Counted from the first letter of the stretch, positions 20,790 through 31,600 are shown. The stretch is DNA of 64,000 bases from Phascolarctos cinereus (GCF_002099425.1 NW_018344164.1:3716001-3780000), one strand, 5' to 3'. The notes: generated by a model from the letters alone, not told the origin. Numbers and translations are program-made.

Positions 20790-21052
20790 ACTCCTAACGA
20801 TGATAATAACAATAATAGCGTTAATATAGCACTTTAAGGTTTGCAAAGTGCTTTACATATATTATCTCATTTGATTTTCACAATAAGCTGGTGAGACAGG
20901 TACTATTATCATGCCCATTTTAATGATAAGGAAACTGATGGTGAGAGAGGTTAAATGATTTGTCTGGGGTCACACAGCTAGCTAGTAAAGAAGTGAGGTC
21001 GCATTTGAATTCAAGTCCATCGCTATCTCCACTATGCCACCTAGCTGCTTAT
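20790..21052 (-). repeat. MIR/CORE-SINE, full length, antisense
   Basis: 'gcactttaaggtttgcaaag', 'attatctcatttgattttca', 'aaatgatttgtctggggtca', 'ctatgccacctagctgctta'. Well preserved from core to tRNA-like head. Confidence 0.92.
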
Positions 21053-21115
21053 AACATACAAAACACTGTACTAGGTCCTAGGGATATCGGGAAGAAGCAA
21101 AACAGAACAAAGCAA
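21053..21115 (-). repeat. L2 fragment, antisense
   Basis: 'aaacactgtactaggtccta' and 'gggatatcgggaagaagcaa' match the reversed L2 end. Confidence 0.6.
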
Positions 21116-21185
21116 AACATTTGCCTTCATCATCCTTATAAAGCAAATCCCAATAGTATGAGTGAAAATGGGGACTCTGGGCTTA

Positions 21186-21288
21186 GATTCTTATAAGCTA
21201 GCCATGGCTCTGATTCTTAGAATGTAGTCACTGCTCAGATTCCTAAAATCCAGCCACTGTTAGATTCTTATAATCTAGCCACTGCTTA
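21186..21288 (+). repeat. 26-bp tandem repeat, four copies
   Basis: Units start with gattc at 21186, 21212, 21238 and 21263 (steps 26, 26, 25). Consensus is near gattcttataatctagccac plus tgctca. Copies are diverged. Confidence 0.85.
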
Positions 21289-21336
21289 CTCATGTTCAGA
21301 TTACTTAAGAGTCTGCCCAATATGATGGATGTTCTA

Positions 21337-21378
21337 ATAAATGTTACCTTTGGCTGAAAAAAAAAAAGGGGGGGGGGG
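21337..21378 (+). terminator. AATAAA signal with A11-G11 run
   Basis: AATAAA at about 21337 is followed some 15 bases later by eleven A (21357-21367) and eleven G (21368-21378). The spacing fits a retrocopied RNA 3' end: signal, cleavage site, poly(A). The source RNA is not identified. A chance A run or an LTR end is possible. Confidence 0.4.
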
Positions 21379-21870
21379 AGTCTGGCCTGTAGCAGCATCC
21401 GTTTCTGGTCAATTGCCTTCTCCTGCTTCTGCTCCGCTGCCCAAGTCTCTAGCCCATCTCTCAGCTCCTGGTCCTCTGTCCTTACTTCCCACAGCACCAT
21501 CACATCTTTGCAATCCCCCTGCTCTCATTTTAGATCAGCTGCTCTTCATTATTCCTACTTACTCTGCATTCCTCATTGCCATTTATGTACTGTTGGATAC
21601 TCTCTTCATTCCCAAGAGGCTTTCCTTCTGCCAAAAGCTGCCTTCTCTCCCCTTTGCACTTGAGGTCCAAGGCTATAGCATTATGGGAAAGTCCCTTTGG
21701 TAGAAGACCCTGTTCTTTTCATATCTGCTCATGTTCCTTTCTATCAGAGTGTATTTGCTAAATCCCCTTTTAGGGTTTTCTTGCTGTATGCTAGATTTGA
21801 ATTTGAGGGGCAAGGTAATGGAATGATTGAGGAAGATACAAAAACCAGCTGTCTTCTCTATTCATTTATG
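21379..21870. other. Unassigned pyrimidine-rich DNA
   Basis: CT-rich on the plus strand near 21400-21500. A 120-codon frame runs through it (21341-21703) with low-complexity Pro/Ser/Leu content and no domain. Confidence 0.35.
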
Positions 21871-22095
21871 CAGCTAAGTGGTGGAGTGGGTAGTGTTGGC
21901 CTTGGAGACAGTTCTGCAAGGCTCAGATGCTTAATAGATAGATACATGACCCTGGGCAAGTCATTTCAAGTCTCACCATCAATTTCCTCATCTATGAAAT
22001 GGGGATAGTAGTAGCATCTACTTCACAGGCTTATCATGAAGATAAAATTAAATATTCACAAACATATGTAACCTTTAAAGAATTACATTCTAGCT
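21871..22095 (+). repeat. MIR/CORE-SINE, sense
   Basis: 'gcagctaagtggtggagtgg', 'atgaccctgggcaagtcatt', 'ctcatctatgaaatggggat', 'ttcacaggcttatcatgaag'. Confidence 0.88.
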
Positions 22096-22290
22096 ATGAT
22101 GCTGATGATGCAAATGCCACATAGGAATTATCCCCTTTAATGAGAAATAACATGGAGCTTTATGATAACAGCACCCATAGTTATTACCACAGTGATTAAA
22201 TGGCTCTATAGGAGTGTCCAACATTCCAAGTCTGCCTCCAAATCATAACTAAATTGTAAGACATGGAAGAAAGGATGATGTAACAGGAAT
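22096..22290. other. Unassigned unique DNA
   Basis: No recognised repeat. Confidence 0.4.
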
Positions 22291-22425
22291 AAACATATAT
22301 ATACACACACACATATGTCTATATCTCACATAGACATGTGCATATGTATGTAATATGTATATGTGTATATATACACTCACATAGATTATATGTGTGTATA
22401 TATATATACATAATATATATATATA
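22291..22425. repeat. AT/CA-rich simple repeat
   Basis: Tata, cacaca and tgtata runs. Read directly. Confidence 0.93.
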
Positions 22426-23830
22426 TAAATAAAATGAAGAAAATTTTATTTCCTTTCTATTATATTGAAATACCTAAAGCAATGAGAACTAGAATTATAA
22501 AGCTCAAATAGGTGTTATAGGTCACCTAGGTCAGTTCCCCCACCCAATATATGCATATTCTTTATAACATTCATGACAGGTAGTGACATAACCTCTGCTC
22601 TAATGCATTCTATGATAAAAAAACTCACTATGTTTTTTTAAGACATACCATTCTATATTTGAAATATTCTAATTATATTAGGTGGGAATAGATTTAAAAG
22701 ATTAATTTTCCCATGATTTTCTTTTTTTTCCTGACAAAATAAAAGTCAAATAATAGTAGCATGAAATTGTAATGATCAAAATCAATACAAGAAGTTGAAA
22801 TGAACAATTTTTAATTAAATTGTGGATAAAAAGAATATCAGCCCAGGTATAGCTATAGAAATATGGAATACAGGCTGCCAGCACCAATTTTGTTATGTTC
22901 TTCCATGAGCAACCTTGTGTGAGTGTGCATGACCTTGGCACTATTTGCCAGGAGAATTATGACAGATGAAAGGAATTTGTTCATTCCATCCTGAATATCA
23001 AAAACTTGGCAGAATTCCAGTTAAAGGGGAACTGAATTATCAAAAAGAAAGACTTTGCCCTGAGGGTTTCTCCTTTGTACTGGCTGGGTATGCCTGTAGG
23101 CCTGGTCAACAAAAGAGCTAAAATAGCCTGAGACATATATTTGTGTCACAAGAGTGACAAACACTTCCATTGTAGGTGAGAAATATCCAGGCAGAATCTG
23201 AATTCAGCATTAGAAAAGCGGCATGACTTGGCTTTATAAACGGACAGGAATGGCAGTTGTATGAGTAGAACAGCATCAAGATACCCTAGAAAGAAGAACC
23301 AGGATAGCCATTATGTTAGGGTTATGAGTTGTCCAGTGAAAAGTTTTTCTTCTTCTACCAAGAGAATGGGAATATGTGGGAAATTATATCCCTTTTGTCC
23401 ATGGGGAAAGAAGGAAAAATTTCTGGTTATGTACCTTGCTTATCTATTTAGTTGGTTATTTTTTCTTTAAATACATATCATCTGGCTTAGTCCAGTATGG
23501 GATATATTGGTGTGACACTGAGTTATAATTCTGAATAAATGTCTACTCTTACAGCATTATGAACCTAGGCATATCTGAGAAGAAGGTCACATCACTGATG
23601 GAACTCCTGGTTAAACTAACAAAAAAAAATATAATCCTGACTTATTTAAACATATTAATATAATGTGATTAACATAAATTTTAGGGCAATGCTGTATGTA
23701 GAAAGGTGGTGTTGGAGCCTAGAACATCTGTGTTCCAGACTTGTCTCTGACCCATAATAACTCTGCTATTCTAATCCAATTTTCTTAACTATTTAAGTTA
23801 CATACTAGTTGAGAATATGCATATTGAGGA
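22426..23830. other. Unassigned; possible CR1/L3 scrap at its start
   Basis: 22500-22640 has 'ggtcacctaggtcagttccc' followed by 'aaactcactatg', an order seen in CR1/L3-type LINE remnants, but weakly. The rest holds no recognised feature. Confidence 0.3.
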
Positions 23831-24185
23831 CCTTTTCCTCCCTCTCTCCCTCCCCCTCTCTGTTTTCTTCCCCTGCTCCCTCCCTCTTTCCTTTTCCCTG
23901 TCCTCCCTCTCCTTTTCCTTCTCCCTTCAGATTTTCCCTCTCCCTTTCCCTCTTCTTCCCCCTCTTCCCTCTCTTTTTCTCTCTCCTCCCTTTCTTTCCC
24001 CCTCCCCCTTTTCTCCTCCCTTTCCTTTTTCTTCTCCTCCCCCTTTTCCTTCTCCCTCTCTCTCCTCCTTTTTTCCCCTCCCCTTTCCTTTCCCTTCCAC
24101 ATTTCTCCCCCTTTTCTTCTCTTTCTCCTTCCCTGCTCCTTCTTCCTCTCTCTCTCCTTTTCCTTCTCCTTCTTCTTCCCCTTCT
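23831..24185. repeat. Long polypyrimidine (CT-rich) tract
   Basis: About 355 bases almost purely C and T on the plus strand. Overlapping frames encode only Pro/Ser/Leu/Phe (plus) or Arg/Glu/Gly/Lys (minus) low-complexity peptides and are not genes. Such tracts can form triplex DNA. Confidence 0.97.
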
Positions 24186-24442
24186 GCCTAATATAAAATC
24201 ATTATGTGAGTGAGTTCCATATGGAAATTCAGAAAAGGCTTCTTCCATTGGTTATATAAAAATACTGAACCTTATAGAAACTTGAGTTAGAAAAATCAGT
24301 GAGGGAAATTCTTAGTCATAATTACTAAGCAGAACAAAGATTGTAAATAAACTATAGTATGCATGTTTTTATTTGGCTGGGGCAATGATGGTCTTCATGT
24401 CACATTTAATGAGGTTTTCATTAAATTTACAGCAATCTACTA

Positions 24443-24625
24443 GTGTGTGTGTGTGTGTGTAGGGGAAGGGGAGTAGGAGAGAAAGGGAGATAAAATAGGA
24501 GAGAAGAGAAAGGAGAGGAAAGGGAAGGAAGGAAGGAGAAAGAGGAGAGAGGAAAGGAGAAGAAAGGACAGGAAGCAGGAAAAGGGGAGAGAGTTGGGGG
24601 AGAGAGAGTGAAACAGAGAGAGAAA
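24443..24625. repeat. (GT)n followed by polypurine tract
   Basis: GT run at 24443-24460, then GA-rich purine sequence to about 24625. With the tract at 23831-24185 it makes a pair of opposite-sense purine/pyrimidine tracts about 260 bases apart. Confidence 0.93.
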
Positions 24626-25069
24626 TTGAAACAGGGACTAAAGACAGACATAGAATCATAAATAAGCTTTAAATTGAAGTTATTCAGGCTGACTGTCAGG
24701 ACCTGACAAGAATGAAGGACAGTTTTTGTCTCAAGGAAAAATCATTAACAATTACCTTTTGTTCTTTCTCTAGCTTTATAAAAGTTGTCTTTGCTTTTAC
24801 AGCCACCTTTTAGTGGTAAACAAATACCTGACTCTCAGAGCTTGGGTGTTTTACTTATTGTGAAATGTTACCTTTACACATGTTTAGCTAAGTTTCCTCT
24901 CAGTAGTCAATCAATGACATCACCTTCCCCAGTACAACATCTGGAACCCCCTCCCTCATGTTTCTTGAGATGTCCTATGTGGTTCTCCTGTGTTATCTTA
25001 TTCGAACAGAACTCTGTGCCATAACCGAAATCAGTCCAGGAAGGAAATGAATATATGAAAAGTACATAC
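24626..25069. other. Unassigned unique DNA
   Basis: No recognised repeat. Confidence 0.4.
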
Positions 25070-25202
25070 CTCTCACCGAGAGCCTCTGGTGATGCTTGAA
25101 AATCCATGAAAAGATCACTGAGAGTCCATTGAGGATGCTTCTGAGGAAAGTGGGCTGGGGGCCCAGAGTTTAAATATACCCATTGGCACAGAAGGTCCAG
25201 TT
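25070..25202 (-). CDS. Candidate exon, minus strand, unknown gene
   Basis: A 133-base segment bounded on the minus strand by a good acceptor (ttctttttgcag at 25203-25214) and a good donor (AGAG/GTATGT, intron GT at 25068-25069). It stays open: two bases, 43 codons, then two bases, giving start phase 1 and end phase 2. The peptide reads LDLLCQWVYLNSGPPAHFPQ, then KHPQWTLSDLFMDFQASPEA and LGE. Composition is balanced and not low-complexity, and no repeat family explains it. I do not recognise the protein. No companion exon was identified in the window; introns could be long. It may also be a lost exon or chance. Confidence 0.35.
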
Positions 25203-26439
25203 CTGCAAAAAGAACATGGCCCATGGCCCATCCTCAGCCTGACATAGCAAACAAAATAACAAAGAACAGATACAAGGTTCCAGAAATAGAGACATCAACA
25301 AAAGAAAGAGAGGAAAAAATGATTGGAATAACCCTTTCCCTCCTTCCCTCCTTCCCTCAACCCAATTTCTATCTCTGAAAATCATAGTCACCCTTTAGAA
25401 CAGCTCAAAGTATACCTCACCTATAGAATTTCCTTAGTTACTCTGGCTAGAAATAATTTATCTCCTCTAGCAATCATTGTCTGTCCTTCATCTGGAACTT
25501 ATCATATGCTATATTCTATCATTTTCTTGTACATGGATAATTAACTTGAGTCATACTGTTCTGTTTGTGTTTGAGGTGCTGTACATTTCAGATTTGGACA
25601 ATTTTATTTTGGAAAAGGGGGCAGACAATTTTGAGAGCATCTCTAAGGAAGCAGCAGCTCAAAAATTGTTTGGGGAAAAACATTGATGGTTCTGCAGGGA
25701 CCTTGGGGAGTATATGGGGGGGGGGAGATATACTTATTGAGGGCAAAGATATCCAAAGTGTGGTGTTTCCCAGCAGCTGGTTTATATGACTATTGTGGGC
25801 ATGTCGATGCTGCTAGCTAGAAAATTCGTAACTAGAAATCTGAGGTGAAAAACAGGCATTTTATGATGCCTATTTGTGATGTGTCTTTCTCATTCTAAGA
25901 TCAAGTTGAGCTGCATCACAGAAGAGACTGCTTTCAGGAAGGAATCAGTCATTTTCTGCAGAAATAAAAGGCTGAAGAAATTGAGTGAAGATGGAAGCAA
26001 AGTAAAGCAAGGCACTGTGATGCCAGGTAGTCAAGGAGGGACCAAGGCTGACTCCTGCTTCTTGAAAGGAAGTGGACACAGCTGAGTGGATAGCTTCCAT
26101 GAAAACAGCTGTTTCTCTCAGGGAAATTGAAAAGAAGAGCTTAGCACCTCCACTTTTCCATTCTTGAGTTGACTAGAAAAAAGACAGGCCTTGCAACCCC
26201 TGCTGGGAGCTGAACTGATTGGAGGAAACAATTAGTTATTAATTGGCTGTTAACAGAACTGGCTGGGGAAAAGAGAAGCTTGTCTGCCTTGCCCTTAATA
26301 TGGCTTGATAGAGGAGAAATTCCTCAGAACCAGTCAAGAAAGCAGACCTGAGAACCTCTTCAAATCTCAGGCTTAGGAAACTGCTTTCTAAATAGTGCGA
26401 TATTGCTTTAGAGATCAGCAAAGGAAATTCTCTAGCTAC
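25203..26439. other. Unassigned unique DNA
   Basis: No recognised repeat or gene. A G8 run near 25720. Confidence 0.4.
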
Positions 26440-26692
26440 AGCTGGTGGATAGAACATTAGGGCTGGAGTCTGGAAGACCTGAGTTCAAATCTGAATTTGG
26501 ACACTTAGCTGTATGACCCTGAGCAAATCACTTAACCTCTGTTTGCCTCAGTTGCCTTAACTCTAAAATAGGGATAGTAAGAACATTTACCCTGCAGGGT
26601 TCTTTTTAGGACCAGTTCTGATAATAGTTGTGAAAAGCACTTAGCACAGTGACTGACACATAGTAGGTGCTATATAAAGGCATATTCCCTCT
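26440..26692 (+). repeat. MIR/CORE-SINE, full length, sense
   Basis: 'ggtggatagaacattagggc', 'gacctgagttcaaatctgaa', 'atgaccctgagcaaatcact', 'cctgcagggttctttttagg', 'cacatagtaggtgctatata'. Confidence 0.9.
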
Positions 26693-27140
26693 ACCCCACT
26701 TCCCTAATTGAGCAGCCAATGAAGAAACAAAGCCTGACCAAGTTGACTTTTGGTGCATACAGTCCCCTAAGGAGATCAAAGATATAGACGGTGATGGAGA
26801 GTCATGATTTGTCCTGGGCACGTGAATTTCTCTATCCATATGCCTCCCTGATAGGATTCTCTGAGTTTGTGCTTATTCTTCCTTATGGGCACTGTGTGCA
26901 CCGATGGGAGATTATGAACCTAGTAGCATGGCTGTTCTGTATGACTGTGCTTACGTATTCATGATCTGCATACTTAGCAAATGTTTCAAGATTAAGAGGA
27001 AATGGTGTCATCTTGACTGATTTGTACAAAAAGGAAGCACAAAAGCAGAAACCCAGGGATACCACTGTGAAGAGTGGCAGTAGAAGGCTTTCACAGCCTT
27101 CCAGGCTTACTTCTAAGATGGAGCCTGCCAACGTACAGAC
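26693..27140. other. Unassigned unique DNA
   Basis: No recognised repeat or gene. Confidence 0.4.
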
Positions 27141-27316
27141 CAGGAGCCAGATCCAGCCAGAAGTCTATTATAGACAGTCGGCAAGCTAAGCATTTTTTTT
27201 TTTTACATTTTAGAATAAAGTATTATTGTATTTAAAAATGTAAAAATCATTCTTAGCTCACAGATCATGAAAAAATTGGCAGGCCTAGGCCCAGTAGTTT
27301 GGTGACCCCTGCTCTA
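27141..27316. mobile_element. Possible hAT-type DNA transposon remnant
   Basis: 'gagccagatccagccag' at the left, an A/T-rich middle with 'ttcttagctcacagatcatg', and 'gtttggtgacccctgct' at the right recall non-autonomous hAT elements whose ends read CAGGGGTCACCAAAC. The left inverted repeat is not clear and no transposase is present. Confidence 0.45.
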
Positions 27317-27479
27317 AGACTCTGAGAGCTCATCGCAGCTTCCTGGCCACTCCTGAACCCCACTTCTAGTGGCATGGCAGGTTGGGTGAATGAGCCATCC
27401 CGGAGAGAAGAAAGAGCGGAGACGGGTACCTAAAATGTGCACAGTGGTCACATTCATACTGTATAAGTAAAGAACAGGG

Positions 27480-27668
27480 ATTCTAGGCTTACAGATTGAG
27501 GGGCCTTAGAGATCAGCTCATCCATCCACCTCATTTTAGAGATAAGAAAATTGATGCTTAACTCTAGAGGTAAAGTGGCCTACCTAGGTTTTCAGAGGGG
27601 AAAAGCAGCTTAGTCAGGCCTTGAACTATAGTCTACTGATACCAAATCCAATCTTCTGTCTATTGCAG
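27480..27668 (-). repeat. MIR3-like SINE, antisense
   Basis: 'acagattgaggggccttaga', 'ccacctcattttagagataa', 'ccttgaactatagtctactg'. Confidence 0.7.
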
Positions 27669-27689
27669 AAGAGATGTAGCCAATCTCTT

Positions 27690-27830
27690 AACAGCAAATG
27701 TTATTCTTCCTTTAGCTCTTGGTAACAGGGCCTGCATCTTATGTTTTGAAAAAAAAAATCTCTCCCAGCACCTAGCATAATATCCTGAATAAAGTAGTCT
27801 CACTAAATATATTTTCTGTGAATAGATAAT
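27690..27830 (+). repeat. Possible L2 3' end, sense
   Basis: 'cagggcctgcatcttatgtt', 'ctcccagcacctagcataat'. Diverged. Confidence 0.45.
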
Positions 27831-28084
27831 AACCACTAGACAGCAGGTTTCTAAGCAGTGAAGGACAGAGAAGAATAGAAGAGGGTCTTTGCATCATCTT
27901 ACTTGGCAAATCCTGCAAAAATATCCTCTTTAATAATAAACAGTGGTCAAACATCTCTAAAAGTTTCAGGAAGCAGCAATCTTAGAGAAGCCTTAATGGG
28001 TTTTCCCTCTGCATTTCAAATGACTAAATATCCTTTTTTTTTTTTTAACTATATGGGGATAAAGCTCCAAAATGATTGGCTTTA
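27831..28084. other. Unassigned unique DNA
   Basis: No recognised repeat. Confidence 0.4.
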
Positions 28085-28160
28085 GTAGTTTATCAAAGAA
28101 TCATGGAATGGTTGAATTGGAAGAGATTATCTAGGTCAACATGTTTCTGTCTACGTGGGG
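28085..28160 (-). repeat. MIR3-like end fragment, antisense
   Basis: 'aagaatcatggaatggttga' then 'ttggaagagattatctaggt' matches the antisense MIR3 start. The remainder is missing. Confidence 0.5.
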
Positions 28161-28639
28161 AGTCATACCCTTACATGTGGGTGTTCTGTCCAATGGAATA
28201 TAAATTTTGGTCGCTTATACTTCACAAGGTATCTTGGGTTTGGGGGGGGCTAGATTTTTTTTCTTCTCTATTTAATCTATCTTTATTTTTTTAAACTGGG
28301 ATTATTAACTCTTTTGTCTCATGTAGTTTCCATTTAAGATTTCTTGAAAGATAGCTCTGAAAAACCAGGCTTTGTTAAAGCCCATTGTGATTCAAATGGA
28401 GATACTTGACTATGCCTTTAAATCCAAATCACTCTGGCTTTCACTGATTGGCTAATAATAGGTCCCAGCCCAAGCCTCACTTGCTCATTGTTTGGGTCTA
28501 GATGGCTCAGAGTGAGTGTAAATAGCAGTTGTTTCTATTCAGGCCAGAAAATCTGAGGGTCTTCCTCACACAGATTGATTCTTTTATGAAGGCAAACTAG
28601 GCTGTCTTGTTCCTCAGTCCTTACCTAGCCTTTATCACT
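28161..28639. other. Unassigned unique DNA
   Basis: No recognised repeat or gene. Confidence 0.4.
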
Positions 28640-28894
28640 GAATGGACATTGTCTCAGATACACTGAGGCCTGGGAAAGACCTTAGGTTAAAAAGGCCAAG
28701 GTCTCTCACTGCATCCGATCGCCAGTCATCTTGACCTACATCTTGCCACTGGACTTGGATGACTCTGGAGGAGAGAAGGAGGGTGAAGACTTTGCACAGC
28801 TCTGCCTCACTTAAATCCAATTCACTTGCAAGCCTAGACATCACCCTTATGTTGTCATTGGTCCTCTTTTGGAACTAAGGACAAACAACAATAA
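28640..28894 (+). repeat. Marsupial SINE 3' part with acaaacaacaa tail
   Basis: 'aggccaaggtctctcactgc', 'cttgccactggacttggatg', 'acttaaatccaattcacttg', 'ggtcctcttttggaactaag', ending gacaaacaacaataa. I recall this as an abundant tRNA-headed marsupial SINE with an unrelated, possibly RTE-derived, 3' part. The tRNA-like head is truncated. The 69-codon minus frame inside it is not a gene. Confidence 0.65.
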
Positions 28895-29805
28895 TCTGTG
28901 ACTCAGAAGCAAAACAGTTTTGAGGATGGACAGGGTGAAAAAAGAATAGGATAAACAGGAGGAAAACAGAATGGAGAGAAATACAAAGACAGTGAACATA
29001 GTTGTGAAAAAAAAATTACAGTGAGTTTCTCAGAAAAAAGCCTCATTTCTCAAATATGTGAACTGAGTCAAATTTATAAGACTACAACTTATTACCCAAG
29101 TGATGAGTAGCCAAAGGATGTGAACAAGCTGCCCTCAGATGTAATAATCAAAGCTATCCATATTCACATAAAATGCTCTCAATCACTATTAATTAGAAAA
29201 ATGCAAATGAAAACTCAGAGGTACCACCCCACACCTACCAGATTGGCTGCTGTGACAGAAAAGGAAAATGACAAATGTTGGAGAGGATGTGGGAAAATTG
29301 AGAGAGTGGAATTTTGGAGAATAATTAGGAACTACACCCAAAGGGCTATAAAACTGTACATACCCTTTGACCCAGCAATACCACTTCTAGGTCTGTATCC
29401 CAAAGAGATTTTTTTTAAAAAAGAAAAAAGACCTATATGTACAAAAATGTTTATAGCAGTTCTTTTTGTGGTGGCAAAGAATTGGAAATTGAGGAAATGA
29501 CTATCAATGCACAGATGGCTGAACAAGTTGTGGTATACCATTGTGATAGAATACTATTGTGCTGTAAAGAATGAAGAGCAGGATGCTCTCAGAAAAATCT
29601 GACAAGATTTACAAGAACTGATGCAAAGTGAAGTAAGCAGAACTAGGAAAACATTGTACACAGTAACAGCAAGATTTTATAGTGATCAACTGTGATTGAC
29701 TTATTCTTAGCAATACAGTGATCCAAGATAATTCTGAAGCACTTGAAATGAAAAATGCCATCCCTCTCCAGAGAAAGAACCGATGGAGTTTGAATGCAGA
29801 TCAAA

Positions 29806-29817
29806 AAATGCTTTATT
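29806..29817 (+). repeat. SINE target-site duplication, left
   Basis: aaatgctttatt, repeated exactly at 30002-30013. Confidence 0.9.
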
Positions 29818-29956
29818 TGGAGGCAGCTAGGTGGCACAGTAGATAGAGCACCGGCCCTGAAGTCAGGAGGACCTGAGTTCAAATCTGGCCTCAGACCAAA
29901 CATTTGATACTTACTAGCTGTGTGACCCTGGGCAAGTCACTTAACCCCAATTGCCT

Positions 29957-30001
<45 letters not shown>
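29818..30001 (+). mobile_element. SINE1/WSINE-type tRNA-derived SINE with (CA)n tail
   Basis: 'aggcagctaggtggcacagt', 'agtcaggaggacctgagttc', 'gtgtgaccctgggcaagtca', then (AC)n from 29961 to 30001. Flanked by exact 12-bp duplications and inserted in the L1 3' UTR. The usual A-rich tail has become a CA microsatellite. Confidence 0.93.
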
Positions 30002-30004
<3 letters not shown>

Positions 30005-30013
30005 TGCTTTATT
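30002..30013 (+). repeat. SINE target-site duplication, right
   Basis: aaatgctttatt, identical to 29806-29817. Confidence 0.9.
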
Positions 30014-30260
30014 CAACTTTATTTTTCTTGTTTATTTTTTTCTTTTTTGGTCTGTGTTTTCTTTCGCATGACTAATATGGAATAATATTTTGAGTGACTG
30101 CACATGTATAACCTATATCAAATTGCTTGCCATCTTAGGAAAAAGGGAGGAGAAGGAGGGAAAGAATTTGTAACTTAATTTTTTAAATGAATGTTAAAAA
30201 TTGTTTTTACATGTAATTGGGAAAAAAATAAAATAGTAAACAATAAAACTGAAAAAAAAT

Positions 30261-31317
30261 AGAGAGAAGGACCACTTATTTGTCAGAGACTATAGTAAAA
30301 GAGGAGAGAATTGGGGATGATACTCAAAGATTTTGAAATGTAGGATGGGAAGGAAAGTATACTCATGAAGTATAGTATCTGTTTTCTCAATAAAGAAAGA
30401 GAAAAGTAGGAGGATGAGAAGGGATGGGAAAAGGGGGCTGATGAAGCACATTTAAGGAAAGAAGAGAACCCTGTTCGATTTTGTTACTTGAGGTCACAAT
30501 GAAGATGAATAAATTAGGAGGATTGAGACACTGCGAAAGATGAAAAGGTAGAAGGTTGTAGTGAGATGGAAATGGAACATCTCATCTGGTCTCACTCCCC
30601 CAACCCACACTGGCAAAAAAAAAAAATGGAAATTTATCAAATGCTCTGCTTTTTGTTGAAACTTTTCATTCACGTCCAGAGGGTCAAAATTGATCATCTT
30701 TTATGAAATTGTAGGATCTAACCTGATAAAGCAAAAATAAAAAAGGAATCTCATTAAATGTTGGCTTCCTAGGACTATAAATACCCTACAATTATCTTTG
30801 GCCTCACTTTCATAATTTCTGATTTTGATTGACCTTGAGTTCCACATGCACAGCAGTCTCGTTTTGATGGCTCGTTGCCATGCATGGTGATACTGGTTTC
30901 TTGAAGACTATACAAGCAGAATACCAGCCCTGGAGATTCTTGCCAACATAGAAAAAGTATTGAGTTTAGGCATCAGGATATCCTGTACAGTGTTATGTAA
31001 GGATCAGTCTTTGACCACCTTGTTGGCCCTGAGATAACTAATTTCCTGGCTATAGTAAAATGAACAAACAAAATCATCGTAGGGAATAAAAACCATAGAT
31101 CCCTGAGATATTGAAGTATTAAGTTCTAATACCTTAGTCTTCACTAAATGCAAGGGTCTATGTATGAAATTATATTAATTCTTCCCTGGCTAGTTTAGCT
31201 ATGTTCAGTTAAACCAGTTTGTAGTTTGAATTCTTTCAGAAGCCTAGGATGACATTTATTTGTATGGTTGCACTTCCACAACCTAGTTGTATAATATAAT
31301 CAAGTTTACTTATCAAG
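30261..31317. other. Unassigned unique DNA
   Basis: About 1 kb with no recognised repeat or gene. Confidence 0.4.
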
Positions 31318-31436
31318 GGATCACAGGGTCATAGATTTGGAGTCCAAAGAGACCTTAGACATGACTGAATCCAACCTTCTAACTTCATAGATGAGGAAAA
31401 TGAGGCCCAGAGAGATTGTGACTCATTCAAGATCAT
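31318..31436 (-). repeat. MIR3-like SINE, antisense, partial
   Basis: 'gggtcatagatttggagtcc', 'aaatgaggcccagagagatt'. Lacks its head and is followed at once by a second copy. Confidence 0.75.
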
Positions 31437-31600
31437 GGCATCATAGATTAAGAACTAGAAGGAAACTTAACAAAATAAAATCCACTCATTTTACAGATGA
31501 GGAAAGGGTGGTTCAGAGGGGTAAGTGATTTGCCTGGGGTCACAGAACTAGTGTCTGAGGCAGGATTTGAATTTAGTTCTTTCTCACCCCACTGTGCCCC
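31437..31600 (-). repeat. MIR3-like SINE, antisense, second copy
   Basis: 'gcatcatagattaagaacta', 'cattttacagatgaggaaag', 'gtgatttgcctggggtcaca', 'gcaggatttgaatttagttc'. Confidence 0.8.

Larger units (their letters stand above)
29008..30260 (+). mobile_element. L1 LINE 3' part (end of ORF2 plus 3' UTR), sense
   Basis: 5'-truncated marsupial L1. One frame at 29204-29497 reads the ORF2 C-terminus: YHPTPTRLAAVTEKENDKCW, PFDPAIPLLGLYPKE, then TKMFIAVLFVVAKNWK. This parallels YDPAIPLLGIYPKD and TRMFIAALFTIAKTWN of human L1 ORF2p. Frames continue past it with WLNKLWYTIVIEYYCAVKNE. A short internal deletion lies before 29320. The 3' UTR has 'cacatgtataacctatatca' and ends in an A-rich tail. A SINE sits in the 3' UTR at 29818-30001. 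The element is inactive because RT and endonuclease are absent. Confidence 0.88.

Noticed and set aside
23805-24248. Long frames on both strands (Arg/Glu/Gly and Ser/Pro/Leu rich)
   Set aside because: Pure low-complexity products of the CT-rich tract.
28635-28844. 69-codon minus-strand frame
   Set aside because: It lies wholly inside a marsupial SINE.
29818-29900. tRNA gene (gcagctaggtggcacag...ggttcaaatc-like boxes)
   Set aside because: The tRNA-like A and B boxes belong to SINE heads. No clover-leaf or acceptor stem, and the same unit recurs across the window.
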